A program made the position numbers and the translations under genes. Below, in pieces: positions 9,475-26,722 of a stretch of DNA of 64,000 bases; position 1 is the first letter of the stretch, and every line of letters starts with the position of its first letter. The notes under the pieces are model-generated. The model made no database searches and was not told where the DNA came from. It saw only the letters and a program-made list of their open reading frames with translations. The DNA is from Mycolicibacterium nivoides (GTDB lineage Bacteria; Actinomycetota; Actinomycetes; Mycobacteriales; Mycobacteriaceae). The stretch is from assembly GCF_003855255.1 (NCBI RefSeq), contig NZ_CP034072.1:5141208-5205207 (forward strand), read 5' to 3'.

Positions 9475-10389
9475 TCAGACCTCGGAAGACCTGCGCCCGT
9501 GGTCGCCCATCGGCTCGTCGCGATGGCGCACCGCTTCGCGGAAGCCGTGTTCAACTGCGTCGGCCACGAAGGCATGCCCTTCGGGAGTATGCCGGGCGAT
9601 GCCGTCGAACACCGTGCTCACCATCCGGCTGGTCGCCACCCCCTGCTGCAACAGCGCGGAGTTGCAGGCCAGCTTGGCCATGATGAGCTGATTGACGGGC
9701 ATGGCGGCGATGCGTCCGACGAGGCGCTCGGTGCGCTCATCGAGGTCTCCCGGTTCGGGCGCCTCGACGGCCAGGCCCCATTCGGCGGCCTGCGCGCCGG
9801 TGATGCAATCCCCGGTGAACAGAAGACGTTTGGCGCGTTGATCCCCCAACCGGTGCGCCCACAGGCCGGCGGCCGGAACGCCCCACACCCGCATGGGCGG
9901 GTAGCCGATCTTCGCGTCGGACGCGGCGATCACCTGGTCGGCGTGCAGCGCGATGTCGGTGCCACCGGCCACGCAGTAGCCGTGAATCTTGACCACGGTC
10001 GGCTTGTCGGCGTGCATCAGGCTGGAGAAGCCGCGGACGAACCGGCTCATCATCTGATAGTCGACCATCGGATCCCACGGTTGGTCCGGAAGATGGTTGA
10101 CGGCCTGCGTTTTCCCCGACAGCACGGTCCCGTCGTAGCGGCCACCCCCGGCCTCGCCGGTCCCGTCGGCGTAAGCGGACAGGTCGAATCCGGCACAGAA
10201 GCCCTCACCTCGACCGGACACCAGGATCACGTGCACGTTCGGGTCCAGGTCGGCCCGCTCGACCAGGGCCTGCAGTTCCAGCGGGGTGTCCGCGACGATC
10301 GAATTGCCTTTTTCGGGGCGGTTGAAGGTGATTCGCGCTATCCGATCGGTGACCTCGTAGGTCATCGTTTTCAGCGTGTCGACTGTCAT
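9475..10389 (-). CDS. echA4: Crotonase/enoyl-CoA hydratase family protein
   Basis: A 304-residue crotonase-fold protein with RGEGFCAGFDLSAYAD and HGYCVAGGTDIALHAD, the two oxyanion-hole segments. It carries an insertion of about 45 residues (GRYDGTVLSGKTQAVNHL and following) between them, seen in the longer EchA subgroup. It overlaps the fadE8 stop by four bases and is followed by the PaaX-like gene at one base, so the four genes should be one transcript. Position equals Rv0673. The reaction is probably acyl-CoA hydration; chain-length preference is unknown. Confidence 0.88.
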   Translation of the reverse strand: MTVDTLKTMTYEVTDRIARITFNRPEKGNSIVADTPLELQALVERADLDPNVHVILVSGRGEGFCAGFDLSAYADGTGEAGGGRYDGTVLSGKTQAVNHLPDQPWDPMVDYQMMSRFVRGFSSLMHADKPTVVKIHGYCVAGGTDIALHADQVIAASDAKIGYPPMRVWGVPAAGLWAHRLGDQRAKRLLFTGDCITGAQAAEWGLAVEAPEPGDLDERTERLVGRIAAMPVNQLIMAKLACNSALLQQGVATSRMVSTVFDGIARHTPEGHAFVADAVEHGFREAVRHRDEPMGDHGRRSSEV

Positions 10390-12041
10390 CCCTTGACCAG
10401 GGCACGCTCAAGGATCGGCGCCAGATCCAGCCCGGTCGGCAAGGTGCCGAAGGCCTGGCCCCACTGCCCGCCGAGCCTGCTGGCCAGGAAGGCCTCGGCC
10501 ACGGCCGGGTGTCCGTGACGCACCAGCAGCGCGCCCTGCAGGGCCAGCGAAATGTCCTCGGCGACCTTGCGGCCCCGGTAGGTGATGGTCTCCAGATCCT
10601 GCAGATCGTTCTGCAGCGTGGTGACGTGGCGGTCCAGCCGCGGGTCCTGCCCGGCGGTCTTGGAGAGTTCGTCGAAGAGCACCTCGATGCTCTCCGGCCG
10701 GGTTGCCATGGCACGCAAGGTGTCCAGCGCGCTGACGTTGCCCGAGCCTTCCCAGATACCCATCAGCGGGGCCTCCCGGTACAGCCGGGGCATGCCCGAG
10801 TCCTCGACGTAGCCGTTGCCACCCAGGCATTCCATCGCCTCGGCGGCATGCGGGGTGGCCCGCTTGCAGACCCAGTACTTGCCGGCGGCCAGGCCGATAC
10901 GGCGCAGCAGCGCCTCGCGCTCGTCACCTCGGACCGCCTTGTCGGTGGCACCGGCCATCCGCATCGCCAGCATGGTCGCCGCCTCGGCCTCCACGGCCAG
11001 GTCGGCGAGCACGTTGCGCATCAACGGCTGATCGATCAGATAGGCGCCGAACGCCTTTCGGTGCTGGGCGTGGTGCACGGCACGGGTCAGGCCGTTGCGC
11101 ATGCTCGTGGCGCTGCCCAGCGTGCAGTCGAGCCGGGTGAGGTTGACCATCTCGATGATGGTCGGCACGCCGCGGCCCTCCTCGCCCACCAGCCAGGCGG
11201 TGGCGCCGTCGTACTCGACCTCGCTCGAGGCATTGGCGTGGTTGCCCAGCTTGTCCTTGAGCCGCTGCAGGAACATCCGGTTGCGGCTGCCGTCGGGCAG
11301 GATGCGCGGCAGGAAGAAACAGCTCAGACCGCCCGGCGCCTGGGCGAGCACCAGGAAGATGTCGCACATCGGCGCCGAGGTGAACCACTTGTGGCCGCGC
11401 AATGAGTAGGTGCCGTCGCCGTTGGGCGTGGCTTCGGTGGTGCCGGCGCGAACGTCGGAGCCGCCCTGCTTCTCGGTCATCGACATGCCCGCCGTGATAC
11501 CGGCCTTCGTCGTCGCGAGCTTCAGTTCGGGGTCGTACACCCGGCTGGTCAGCAGCGGCTCGTAGATCGCGGCCAGTTCGGGGTTGAACCGCAGCGCGGG
11601 TACGACGGCGTAGGTCATCGAGATCGGGCAGACGTGCCCGGGTTCGACGGTCCACACCGAGGTCTTGGCCGCGCGCACGACGTGGGAGCCCTCGCGGTCG
11701 TCGGCCCACGGGGCGCCGTGCAGACCGTGGGTGACGGCCACATTCATCAGCTCGTGGTAGGCCGGGTCGTATTCGACCTCGTCGATCCGGAACCCGTAGC
11801 GGTCATGGGTGTGCAGCACCGGACGGTTGCGGTCGGCCAGTTCACCCCATCGCTGGGCCTGGGCGCTTCCGTTGATCGCGCCGAGTTCGTGCACCTCGTC
11901 AACGCCCCACTCTCCGCCTTCACGGATGAGGGCCTCGGCGAGCACCGGGGAGGTGGCGGGGTTGTAGTCCTCCAGCGTGGGGACCTGATTGGTGACGACG
12001 TGCGTGCCCGCGGACGCGAGGAGCGAAGAATCTGCAGCCAT
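10386..12041 (-). CDS. fadE8: Acyl-CoA dehydrogenase, AidB-like long form
   Basis: A 551-residue FAD-dependent acyl-CoA dehydrogenase. AgMSMTEKQGGSDVR is the FAD/substrate signature; the C-terminal domain has CLGGNGYVEDSGMPRLYREA. Length and the N-terminal extension (about 60 residues before the fold) fit the AidB/IVD-like subgroup rather than short- or medium-chain enzymes. It would introduce the alpha-beta double bond in an acyl-CoA for the downstream hydratases. It is first in a four-gene coupled operon, in the place of Rv0672. The promoter must lie in the 56 bp before its ATG or further upstream. Confidence 0.9.
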   Translation of the reverse strand: MAADSSLLASAGTHVVTNQVPTLEDYNPATSPVLAEALIREGGEWGVDEVHELGAINGSAQAQRWGELADRNRPVLHTHDRYGFRIDEVEYDPAYHELMNVAVTHGLHGAPWADDREGSHVVRAAKTSVWTVEPGHVCPISMTYAVVPALRFNPELAAIYEPLLTSRVYDPELKLATTKAGITAGMSMTEKQGGSDVRAGTTEATPNGDGTYSLRGHKWFTSAPMCDIFLVLAQAPGGLSCFFLPRILPDGSRNRMFLQRLKDKLGNHANASSEVEYDGATAWLVGEEGRGVPTIIEMVNLTRLDCTLGSATSMRNGLTRAVHHAQHRKAFGAYLIDQPLMRNVLADLAVEAEAATMLAMRMAGATDKAVRGDEREALLRRIGLAAGKYWVCKRATPHAAEAMECLGGNGYVEDSGMPRLYREAPLMGIWEGSGNVSALDTLRAMATRPESIEVLFDELSKTAGQDPRLDRHVTTLQNDLQDLETITYRGRKVAEDISLALQGALLVRHGHPAVAEAFLASRLGGQWGQAFGTLPTGLDLAPILERALVKG

Positions 12042-12097
12042 TCACTCAGTGTTACAAATTCTCGACAACCGCACAATAGTTGTAATGCCTCGACTGC

Positions 12098-13318
12098 TCA
12101 GGCGGCAACGGTCTTGCGCGGCGGCGGTACGTTGTCGGCCCCACGGACGGCATTCAGCACGGACTGCCCCTGCTGATCGATGAGCCTGGTGAACAGCTGC
12201 TGCGCGTATCCGAAGACCAGACCCCAGGCCAGGATCTGGGCCGAGGTATCCAGCGCATTCAGGCCGGGGACAAACCCGCCGCGCATCAGCAGCAGTCCCA
12301 GGAACGCCGTCAGCGCTCCGGTCGGCAGCTTCAGCGCTGCCAGCGCCACAGGTATGCCATAACGCTCGGACGAGCCGCGGACATGGCTGATCGCGGCGGC
12401 AGCCGCGATCGCCGCGGCGACCAGCCCGACCAACTCGATCACGATCACGTCCGTCTTCCTGACGGTCTCTGTCAGCACGTCGCCGAATTCCCGAGGGCTG
12501 TCCATCTTGTCTGCGCCGGGGCGAACGGGCGTGAAGGGCACAGACTCGTCGGTCGGGCACACCATCGTCAGTTGGGAGGCTTCCTGCGGCGCGAAACACA
12601 TCGGGATCAACGTCGGCTTGAGGTAGCCGATCACGCCGAGAACGACAACCAGCATCGACAGCAGCACCGTGGTGCTCACGACGATATTGCGGAAACTGCG
12701 CAGCCGGATGTTCTCCCGCAGGGCCGCAGAACTGGCCGCCCGCACGGTGGCCACAATCTGATCGCGAGCGGCATCGACCTTGTCCAGTGCCGACCCGCGA
12801 TCGTTGTTGATGTTCCGCACCAGCCGTTCGAACTCCTGCCGCCCAGGATCACTCGAGCGCAGATGACGCTGCACGTGCCGCAGAAGTGACGGCACCTGCC
12901 CCAGCAGATAGTCGCTCGGTGCGAGGTTGAGCAACTGCGCCTCGGCGGCGTCGAGGTTGCTCATCGCGCGCTCGAGCAGCGGACCGTTGCGGGACAGCCT
13001 GATTCGCATGCCGAGTTCCGGCTTCTTGCCCGACGCCGCGTCCCTGGCCGCACTGAGGTGGCATTTGATCGCTTTCGACAACGCCGAATCGAAGTCACGC
13101 GAACTGTTCTGAGCCAAGAAGTCCGTCAACGTCTCCAGCTCGAAAGCCCGGGTCAGGGTGCTTTCGCGCCAGGCGACCCACACCGGGCCCCCGACGGGCC
13201 GGACGGCATCGATGCGGGGCAGCGGGTTCGGCGCGGCAGGCGGCGCCTTCGTGATGATCACGATTACCTCCTCACCTGGTTCGGTGATGGTGATGACCGT
13301 AAATTCCACCGATCGCAT
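12098..13318 (-). CDS. Unknown four-helix membrane protein
   Basis: I do not recognise this 406-residue protein. About 200 cytoplasmic residues, rich in Arg, Asp and Glu with likely helices, precede a transmembrane segment (NIVVSTTVLLSMLVVVLGVI, about 208-230). A loop with two cysteines (PMCFAP, TMVCPTDE) follows, then three more hydrophobic stretches near 290-312, 325-350 and 360-378. A short tail ends PPPRKTVAA. It lies 56 bp downstream of fadE8's start on the same strand and 37 bp after the PAP2-family gene, so it may belong to that unit. Not a transporter family I can name. Confidence 0.75.
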   Translation of the reverse strand: MRSVEFTVITITEPGEEVIVIITKAPPAAPNPLPRIDAVRPVGGPVWVAWRESTLTRAFELETLTDFLAQNSSRDFDSALSKAIKCHLSAARDAASGKKPELGMRIRLSRNGPLLERAMSNLDAAEAQLLNLAPSDYLLGQVPSLLRHVQRHLRSSDPGRQEFERLVRNINNDRGSALDKVDAARDQIVATVRAASSAALRENIRLRSFRNIVVSTTVLLSMLVVVLGVIGYLKPTLIPMCFAPQEASQLTMVCPTDESVPFTPVRPGADKMDSPREFGDVLTETVRKTDVIVIELVGLVAAAIAAAAAISHVRGSSERYGIPVALAALKLPTGALTAFLGLLLMRGGFVPGLNALDTSAQILAWGLVFGYAQQLFTRLIDQQGQSVLNAVRGADNVPPPRKTVAA

Positions 13319-13355
13319 TCAGCACGCGTAGTCGACTACTCGATAAACGCCGGAT

Positions 13356-14486
13356 TCACGAGCGGGAAGGGTCTGCGACCTCCAGATCGGGGTCCGGCAC
13401 CGGGTCCACGCCCGCGACCGCAGGTTCGGACCCGCAGGCACGCGTCTGGCGCGCTTCGTAGCGATTGAGCGCGAACAGCACCACTCCCGCCAAGGCCCAG
13501 CCGAGCAGGATGTCGACCACGTAGTGCTCGGCGGTGTACACCAGCGTGAAGGCCATGATCAGCGGGTAGGCCACCAACACCGGCCGCCATCCTCGGTTCA
13601 CCCGGTTCCACAAGAACACCGCGACCGCGGCGGTGAGCCCCGCATGCAGGGACGGTATCGCCGCGACCAGGTTTACGCTGGCCTGTCCCTGATCGATCAA
13701 TGCCGTTGCGGTATGCAGATTCAGCTTGCCCCAGCCACGGGTGACGATCCGTTCGATCCACTCGTGAGCGCCGTCGCGACCGCCCTGCATGACGCCGAGC
13801 AGTCCTCCGTCGACGGCTTCGCGCGCCGATCGGAACATGCATCCGGGCCCGGATGGGCCACCGTCGACGTCATCGGCACTGCACCGCGCCGCCGCCCACG
13901 GCGGAGCCGCGGGCAGCAGCGCATAGATGATCAGGGCCGCGAACGACAGCCCGACGAACAACCGTACGAACCGCTTCCACTCCTCACGGTCGCGCAGCCA
14001 CAACACACCCGCGACGACGTAGGGCAGGATGAAAAACGACATGTACACCGTGCTGATCACGACTTCCCACCACGGCGGGTGCAGCAGTTTCAACCGTTCC
14101 TGCAACCACACCGTGGGCACCGTGCCGAAGAACAGCCAGCGATCCGCGTCGACCTGCCAGTGCCACATGGTGGGACGGCCGACCAGGGTGGCCGCGCCGC
14201 GGCTCAGATCGTAGGCGGCCAGCACCACGGCGAACGGCAGCCAGTCCCGGATCACGTAGAGCATCCGCCGGCCCTGCCCGATGCTCGCGGCCAGCAAACC
14301 GGTGGCGATATAGAGCAGCAACAGCTCGCGGTTGAATGCGAAACCGTCGGTGGCGGTGCGGTAGACGACCACGGACGCCCACACGAGGATCGCGACGTAC
14401 CGCAGAATTCGCAGTCGACGGGCACGGTTGGTGGTGCCCCATTCCGCTGGGGCTTCTTCCGTTACCGAGTCATCAACCGCGGTCAC
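13356..14486 (-). CDS. PAP2/inositolphosphotransferase-like membrane protein
   Basis: A 376-residue polytopic membrane protein with PAP2-superfamily signatures: AIPSLHAGLTAA (motif 2) and YTAEHYVVDILLGWALA (motif 3, catalytic His then Asp). At least six hydrophobic helices surround a charged loop (about 200-260) with cysteines at CSADD and CMF. This architecture is found in lipid phosphatases and in inositolphosphotransferases of the Aur1/Ipt1 type. It probably works on a lipid phosphate or phospholipid headgroup at the outer face. Exact substrate unknown. Confidence 0.82.
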   Translation of the reverse strand: MTAVDDSVTEEAPAEWGTTNRARRLRILRYVAILVWASVVVYRTATDGFAFNRELLLLYIATGLLAASIGQGRRMLYVIRDWLPFAVVLAAYDLSRGAATLVGRPTMWHWQVDADRWLFFGTVPTVWLQERLKLLHPPWWEVVISTVYMSFFILPYVVAGVLWLRDREEWKRFVRLFVGLSFAALIIYALLPAAPPWAAARCSADDVDGGPSGPGCMFRSAREAVDGGLLGVMQGGRDGAHEWIERIVTRGWGKLNLHTATALIDQGQASVNLVAAIPSLHAGLTAAVAVFLWNRVNRGWRPVLVAYPLIMAFTLVYTAEHYVVDILLGWALAGVVLFALNRYEARQTRACGSEPAVAGVDPVPDPDLEVADPSRS

Positions 14487-14550
14487 AGAGGTGACGTTAG
14501 TTCACCTTTGCTTCACGATGCCGTTGAAAACGGTTCAGGTCGCGAACGTG

Positions 14551-15303
14551 TCAGCCGGCGTGCTCGCGCAGAAACGCGATGTCGTCCTTGCGTCCCTCTT
14601 CTGCGGTCTCACAGATCACCGGCGCATCGGCTGCCTTGACCACCGCGGCCAGCAACTGCGGATCGATCTGCCCAGCACCGAAATTCGCGTGGCGGTCGGC
14701 ACCGGAACCGGCCGCATCGCGTGAATCGTTGCAGTGCACCAGGTCGATGCGCCCGGTGATGGCCTTTATCCGGTCGACGGCGTCGATCAACGCCTCCCCC
14801 GCCGCCCACGCGTGGCACGTGTCGAGGCAGAAGCCAATTCCTTTGTCCCCGATGCGATCCCACAACCTGGAGATGGTGTCGAAATGCCGCGCCATGGCGT
14901 GATCACCGCCCGCGGTGTTCTCCAGGTACACCGGCACATCGGTGTTCAGCGCGTCCAGGGCCTTGACCCAACGCTCGAACCCGGCCTCCATGTCATTGTC
15001 ATCGGCGTGGCCGCCGTGCACGATCACCGCGGTGGCGCCGATCTCGGCCGCGGCGTCGCACGTGTCCTGCAGGATCTTGCGGGACGGAATCCGGACGCGG
15101 TTGTTGGCCGACGCGACGTTGATCAGGTACGGCGCATGCACGTACAGCGGGACCGTCGACGCCTTGAGCAGCTCAGCATCCTCACGGGGCTTGGGCTTCT
15201 TCCAGCTCTGCGGGTTGCCGAGGAAGAACTGCACGACGTCGGCGCCGTCCGCGGCGGCTGCGGCCAATGGGTCGGTGTTGTCTACATGCGAACCGATGAG
15301 CAC
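14551..15303 (-). CDS. nfo: Endonuclease IV (apurinic/apyrimidinic)
   Basis: Cuts the backbone 5' to abasic sites in base excision repair. The 250-residue protein starts at GTG 15303 ([13 protein letters not shown]); this start gives the family's normal N-terminus, while reading from 15333 adds ten unsupported residues. Metal ligands are visible: [53 protein letters not shown] and ICETAEEG. M. tuberculosis calls it end (Rv0670) and places it beside rpoC as here. Confidence 0.95.
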   Translation of the reverse strand: MLIGSHVDNTDPLAAAAADGADVVQFFLGNPQSWKKPKPREDAELLKASTVPLYVHAPYLINVASANNRVRIPSRKILQDTCDAAAEIGATAVIVHGGHADDNDMEAGFERWVKALDALNTDVPVYLENTAGGDHAMARHFDTISRLWDRIGDKGIGFCLDTCHAWAAGEALIDAVDRIKAITGRIDLVHCNDSRDAAGSGADRHANFGAGQIDPQLLAAVVKAADAPVICETAEEGRKDDIAFLREHAG

Positions 15304-15374
15304 GCCGCCAAGTCTAGGTGCGCGGGCCGACACGAATCACGATGAGTTCCGTCGACGCTGAGGGTCTACTCGGC

Positions 15375-16001
15375 ATGGGCAACGATGTGTGGCCGATGGT
15401 GCATGCCGAGCGGGCGGCGCTGATCGCCGACCTCGGACAACTCGGCGACGACCGATGGGAAACGCCGTCACTGTGCGCGGGATGGACCGTTCACGACGTG
15501 ATGGCCCACCTGGTCGATGTCGCGCTGACCACCAGGATCGGTTTCGTGGTCGACATGGTGGCGGCGCGGTTGGACTTCGACCGGCAGAACGCCCGTGGAG
15601 TGCGGCGCGCACGCGGCGCATCTCCTCAAGAGACCTTTGCGCGACTTCGTCAGCTGGCGTCGAGAACGTCCACCCCGCCGGCGCCGCTGGACACCCGCCT
15701 CGTCGAGGAGGTCGTCCATGGTGAGGACATCCGTCGGCCCCTCGGTCTCACGCGCTCCTACCCCGAGGAGGCGGTGCGCCGGTCCCTGCTTCAGCAAGCC
15801 GCCACGTCGGCGAAGTTCGGCGGCGCCAAGGAGCTGCTGACGCAGGTCCGGTTTACGGCGACCGATGCCGACCTGTCGATCGGCGATGGACCCGAGGTGC
15901 GCGGAACCATGTTGGCGTTGCTCCTGGCCGCGTCGGGCAGGAAGATCGCGCTCGACGAACTCGGCGGGCCCGGGCTTCGCGCGGTCCGTCAAGTTTCTTG
16001 A
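15375..16001 (+). CDS. Maleylpyruvate isomerase N-terminal family protein
   Basis: A 208-residue protein of the mycothiol-dependent maleylpyruvate isomerase/TIGR03083 family, a DinB-like four-helix bundle. GWTVHDVMAHLVD and EEVVHGEDIRRPLG hold the likely metal-binding histidines. Members act as mycothiol-dependent enzymes or are uncharacterised. The ATG at 15375 gives the family N-terminus; ATG 15342 would add eleven residues. It is divergent from nfo and convergent with rpoC across a shared terminator. M. tuberculosis has a ceramidase (Rv0669c) at this place, so this gene is lineage-specific content. Confidence 0.85.
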   Translation: MGNDVWPMVHAERAALIADLGQLGDDRWETPSLCAGWTVHDVMAHLVDVALTTRIGFVVDMVAARLDFDRQNARGVRRARGASPQETFARLRQLASRTSTPPAPLDTRLVEEVVHGEDIRRPLGLTRSYPEEAVRRSLLQQAATSAKFGGAKELLTQVRFTATDADLSIGDGPEVRGTMLALLLAASGRKIALDELGGPGLRAVRQVS

Positions 16002-16011
16002 CGCCCAACGA

Positions 16012-16040
16012 AAAAGCCCCCGCACGGGGCGGGGGCTTTT
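16012..16040. terminator. Bidirectional terminator between rpoC and the maleylpyruvate isomerase gene
   Basis: A 12-bp perfect stem (16012-16023 with 16029-16040) with a five-base loop has A-run on the left and T-run on the right, so it can end transcription from both sides. It lies between the two convergent stop codons. Confidence 0.93.
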
Positions 16041-16050
16041 CCGTGAACTA

Positions 16051-20028
<3,978 letters not shown>

Positions 20029-20039
20029 CTAGAAACAAC

Positions 20040-24058
<4,019 letters not shown>

Positions 24059-24102
24059 GAAACAAGTCAGGCCGGGCCCGTGGGCCCGGCCTGACTTGTT
24101 TC
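24059..24102 (-). terminator. Very long hairpin terminator after mkl
   Basis: A perfect inverted repeat of 21 bp per arm (24059-24079 and 24082-24102) with only two unpaired bases between arms begins right after the mkl stop. It is G+C rich at the centre and ends in an AAAC/GTTT base, so it can work in either orientation. It insulates mkl from the rpoB leader. Confidence 0.8.
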
Positions 24103-24107
24103 GAAAC

Positions 24108-25193
24108 TCAGCTCTGGTGAGGAACCTCGATGGCTCCCGTCGGTGCGTCGTCCTCGACCGGGCGGTGGTGGCGCGCGGTGGGCTCGTCGCCGAACTGGTG
24201 CACCGGCAGCTTGTGCGTGCCCTCGAGGTCGTCGAGGATCGCGGCCTGCGCGGCGGGCGGCAGGGTGTGCAGGATCTCGCGCACGCGGGCCTGGCGCCGC
24301 GCCACGGCCTTGCGTTCGGGCATACCGGGGGTCGCCATCAGCTGCGGCGGCACACCCTCGATCTCCTCGACACCGCCGTCGTGCTGGCCGGCCTCCATCA
24401 TGGCCTGCTCGGCGGCTGCGGTCGCCTCGTCCTTCTCCTCCGACATACCGATCGGCCCGATACGGCGACCGTTGAGGAACTGCTTGACCACGGGCTCCTC
24501 GCTGGTCAGCAGCACCTCGCGGGGGCCGAACATGACCAGCTGCTTGCGGAACAGCATGCCGATGTTGTCGGGCACGGTCCGGGCGATGTTGATGTTGTGC
24601 GTCACGATCAGCACCGTGGCGTCGATCTGCGCGTTGATGTCGATCAGCAGCTGGGACAGGTAGGCGGTACGGACGGGGTCCAGACCGGAGTCCGGCTCGT
24701 CGCACAGGATGATCTTCGGGTCGAGCACCAGGGCCCGGGCCAGGCCGGCGCGCTTGCGCATACCACCGGAGATCTCACCGGGGAACTTGTGGCCGTCATT
24801 GGGCATACCGACCAGGTCGAGCTTCTCCATGACGATGTTGCGGATTTCGCTCTCGCTCTTCTTCGTGTGCTCGCGCAACGGGAAGGCGGTGTTGTCATAG
24901 ATGTTCATCGAGCCGAACAGCGCGCCGTCCTGGAACAGCACACCGAACAGGGTGCGGATCTCGTAGAGCTCCTTGGCCGAGCACTCCAAGATGTTGGTGC
25001 CGTCGATGACGATCGAGCCACGCTCGGGGCGCAGCAGGCCGATCAGGGACTTCAGGAACACCGATTTACCGGTACCCGACGGGCCCAGCAACACGCTGAC
25101 CTCGCCCTCGGGAACCGTCAATGTGACGTCTTCCCAAATCTTTGACGATCCGAAAGATTTGCTCAGTCCCGTCACATCGATCTGGACGCCCAT
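24108..25193 (-). CDS. mkl: ABC transporter ATPase energising Mce lipid importers
   Basis: MceG/Mkl is the shared ATPase that powers Mce transporters (for example cholesterol and fatty acid import). The 361-residue protein has Walker A GPSGTGKS (residues 38-45), signature GEISGGMRKRAGLARAL, Walker B IILCDEPDSGLD and H-loop VTHN. A C-terminal tail of about 120 residues (from EEKDEATAAAEQ) rich in Glu, Ala and Arg is typical of actinobacterial Mkl and absent in plain MlaF. Position upstream of rpoB equals Rv0655. It stands alone between terminators; its permease and Mce partners are elsewhere. Confidence 0.93.
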   Translation of the reverse strand: MGVQIDVTGLSKSFGSSKIWEDVTLTVPEGEVSVLLGPSGTGKSVFLKSLIGLLRPERGSIVIDGTNILECSAKELYEIRTLFGVLFQDGALFGSMNIYDNTAFPLREHTKKSESEIRNIVMEKLDLVGMPNDGHKFPGEISGGMRKRAGLARALVLDPKIILCDEPDSGLDPVRTAYLSQLLIDINAQIDATVLIVTHNINIARTVPDNIGMLFRKQLVMFGPREVLLTSEEPVVKQFLNGRRIGPIGMSEEKDEATAAAEQAMMEAGQHDGGVEEIEGVPPQLMATPGMPERKAVARRQARVREILHTLPPAAQAAILDDLEGTHKLPVHQFGDEPTARHHRPVEDDAPTGAIEVPHQS

Positions 25194-25343
25194 AAAGATC
25201 CTTCCGCCTACGGCTCACCCCGCCACCTGCTGCGGCCTGTGGCTTGAGTCACCATAGCGCACGGGGCACCGCCCACACATGCTTGTCTCCCAATAACCGG
25301 GAGTACCCGGACCCTGGGCGAACCAATCCTGCTCATACAAGCA

Positions 25344-25379
25344 AAGAACCCCCGAATCCGTAGGGATTCGGGGGTTCTT
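25344..25379 (-). terminator. Terminator of rplJ-rplL
   Basis: A 16-bp perfect stem (25344-25359 with 25364-25379) and loop GTAG lies 16 bases after the rplL stop, with an A-rich base on the plus strand giving T's in the minus-strand transcript. Confidence 0.93.
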
Positions 25380-25395
25380 GCGGTCCAGTTTTGGA

Positions 25396-25782
25396 CTACT
25401 TGACGGTGACGCTGGCGCCGGCGGCCTCGAGCTTGGCCTTGGCGTCCTCGGCGGCCTCCTTGCTGACCTTCTCCAGCAGCGGCTTGGGAGCGCCGTCGAC
25501 CAGATCCTTGGCTTCCTTCAGGCCCAGGCCGGAGACGATCTCGCGGACGACCTTGATGACGCCGATCTTCTTGTCGCCGGCACCCTCGAGGATGACGTCG
25601 AATTCCGACTGCTCCTCGGCGGCCTCGGCGGCGGCCGGGGCGGCACCGGCGGCGGCAACGGCGACCGGAGCAGCAGCGGTGACCTCGAAGACCTCTTCGA
25701 ACTGCTTCACGAACTCAGAGAGCTCCAGCAGGGTCATTTCCTTGAAAGCGTCGAGCAGTTCGTCGGTGGACAGCTTGGCCAT
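25396..25782 (-). CDS. rplL: 50S ribosomal protein L7/L12
   Basis: L7/L12 forms the flexible stalk dimers that recruit translation GTPases. The 128-residue protein has an N-terminal dimer domain ([20 protein letters not shown]), an Ala-rich hinge ([16 protein letters not shown]) and the conserved globular domain ([21 protein letters not shown]). It follows rplJ by 82 bp and ends at a strong terminator. Confidence 0.98.
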   Translation of the reverse strand: MAKLSTDELLDAFKEMTLLELSEFVKQFEEVFEVTAAAPVAVAAAGAAPAAAEAAEEQSEFDVILEGAGDKKIGVIKVVREIVSGLGLKEAKDLVDGAPKPLLEKVSKEAAEDAKAKLEAAGASVTVK

Positions 25783-25864
25783 GTTTATGGTCCTTCCTGA
25801 ATTTTTCTTACAGATGTTGGGTGGTTTGTGCGGTTGCGGTTGAGCAGTTCAACCGAAGCAGCTA

Positions 25865-26392
25865 CTAGGCAGCTTCGGTGGCAGCCTTCTTCTCCTGCAG
25901 CGCCGCGGCGAGGCGGGCAACCTGAGAAGCGGGCGCGTTGAACAGGCCTGCGGCCTTGGACAGGTTGCCCTTCATGGCACCTGCCAGCTTGGCGAGCAGA
26001 ACCTCGCGCGACTCGAGGTCGGCGATCTTCTCGACCTCGGCGACGGACAGCGCTTTGCCGTCCATGTAGCCGCCCTTGATGATGAGCGCCTTGTTGTCCT
26101 TGGCGAACTTCTTGATCGCCTTGGCGGCGTCAACGGGCTCGCCCTTGACGAACGCGATCGCCGTGGGACCGGCGAACAGCTCGTCGAGACCTTCAATGCC
26201 GGCTTCGGACGCGGCGCGCTTCACCAGAGTGTTCTTGGCGACGGTGTACGAGGCGGAGTCGCCGAGGGAACGACGCAGATCAGCCAGGTTCGCCACAGTC
26301 AGCCCGCGGTACTCGGTGACGACGGTGGCCGTCGACGCCTTGAACTGCTCAGCAATGTCGGCAACCGCCGTGGCTTTATCAGCCTTGGCCAT
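25865..26392 (-). CDS. rplJ: 50S ribosomal protein L10
   Basis: L10 anchors L7/L12 dimers at the stalk base. The 175-residue protein shows the L10 pattern ([43 protein letters not shown] in the form [10 protein letters not shown]). The ATG at 26392 follows AGGAGG. In many bacteria an L10-L12 complex represses this operon through the leader; a structured leader lies directly upstream. Confidence 0.97.
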   Translation of the reverse strand: MAKADKATAVADIAEQFKASTATVVTEYRGLTVANLADLRRSLGDSASYTVAKNTLVKRAASEAGIEGLDELFAGPTAIAFVKGEPVDAAKAIKKFAKDNKALIIKGGYMDGKALSVAEVEKIADLESREVLLAKLAGAMKGNLSKAAGLFNAPASQVARLAAALQEKKAATEAA

Positions 26393-26520
26393 GCATGCCT
26401 CCTTGTGGTGGGTATCGGGCGCTCCACCAACTTGGGGCCGTGAAATGACGAACGCCCCGACGCAGACAGGTCGGGGCGCAGAGATATCCAGTACGAAACT
26501 GGTCTAGCCTCGTCCTCCTG
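26393..26520 (-). promoter_or_regulatory. Candidate L10 leader of rplJL
   Basis: Two hairpins precede rplJ on the minus strand: a stem of eight pairs at 26453-26478 (CGCCCCGA ... TCGGGGCG) and a smaller one at 26488-26502 (CCAGT-ACGAA-ACTGG). Leader structures bound by L10 are common before rplJ. That this is the binding element is inferred from position. Confidence 0.45.
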
Positions 26521-26651
26521 CGTGGGCCGCCGGGACATTTCCCGGACCTTCAACCGATTGCTCGGTGACCGACGGTCTTCGGTGGAACCCGACCAGAGTA
26601 GCCGAGCACCCGCCAATCAGCCAAAACGAGCACGTTCCCCCCTCCGGCTCT

Positions 26652-26721
26652 GCACCGCGAGCGACCGTGTCTGTACGCCGACACGCCGCAAATCGCGTAC
26701 CTGAGCGGTCGCTCGCGGTGC
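26652..26721. repeat. 16-bp inverted repeat with 38-bp loop after the DUF1772 gene
   Basis: Perfect 16-base arms at 26652-26667 and 26706-26721 enclose a loop that has its own small hairpin (GTGTC ... GACAC). The right arm touches the DUF1772 stop codon. No T-run follows, so it is not a classic terminator. It may be a dispersed palindromic element or an RNA structure. Confidence 0.7.
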
Positions 26722-26722
26722 G

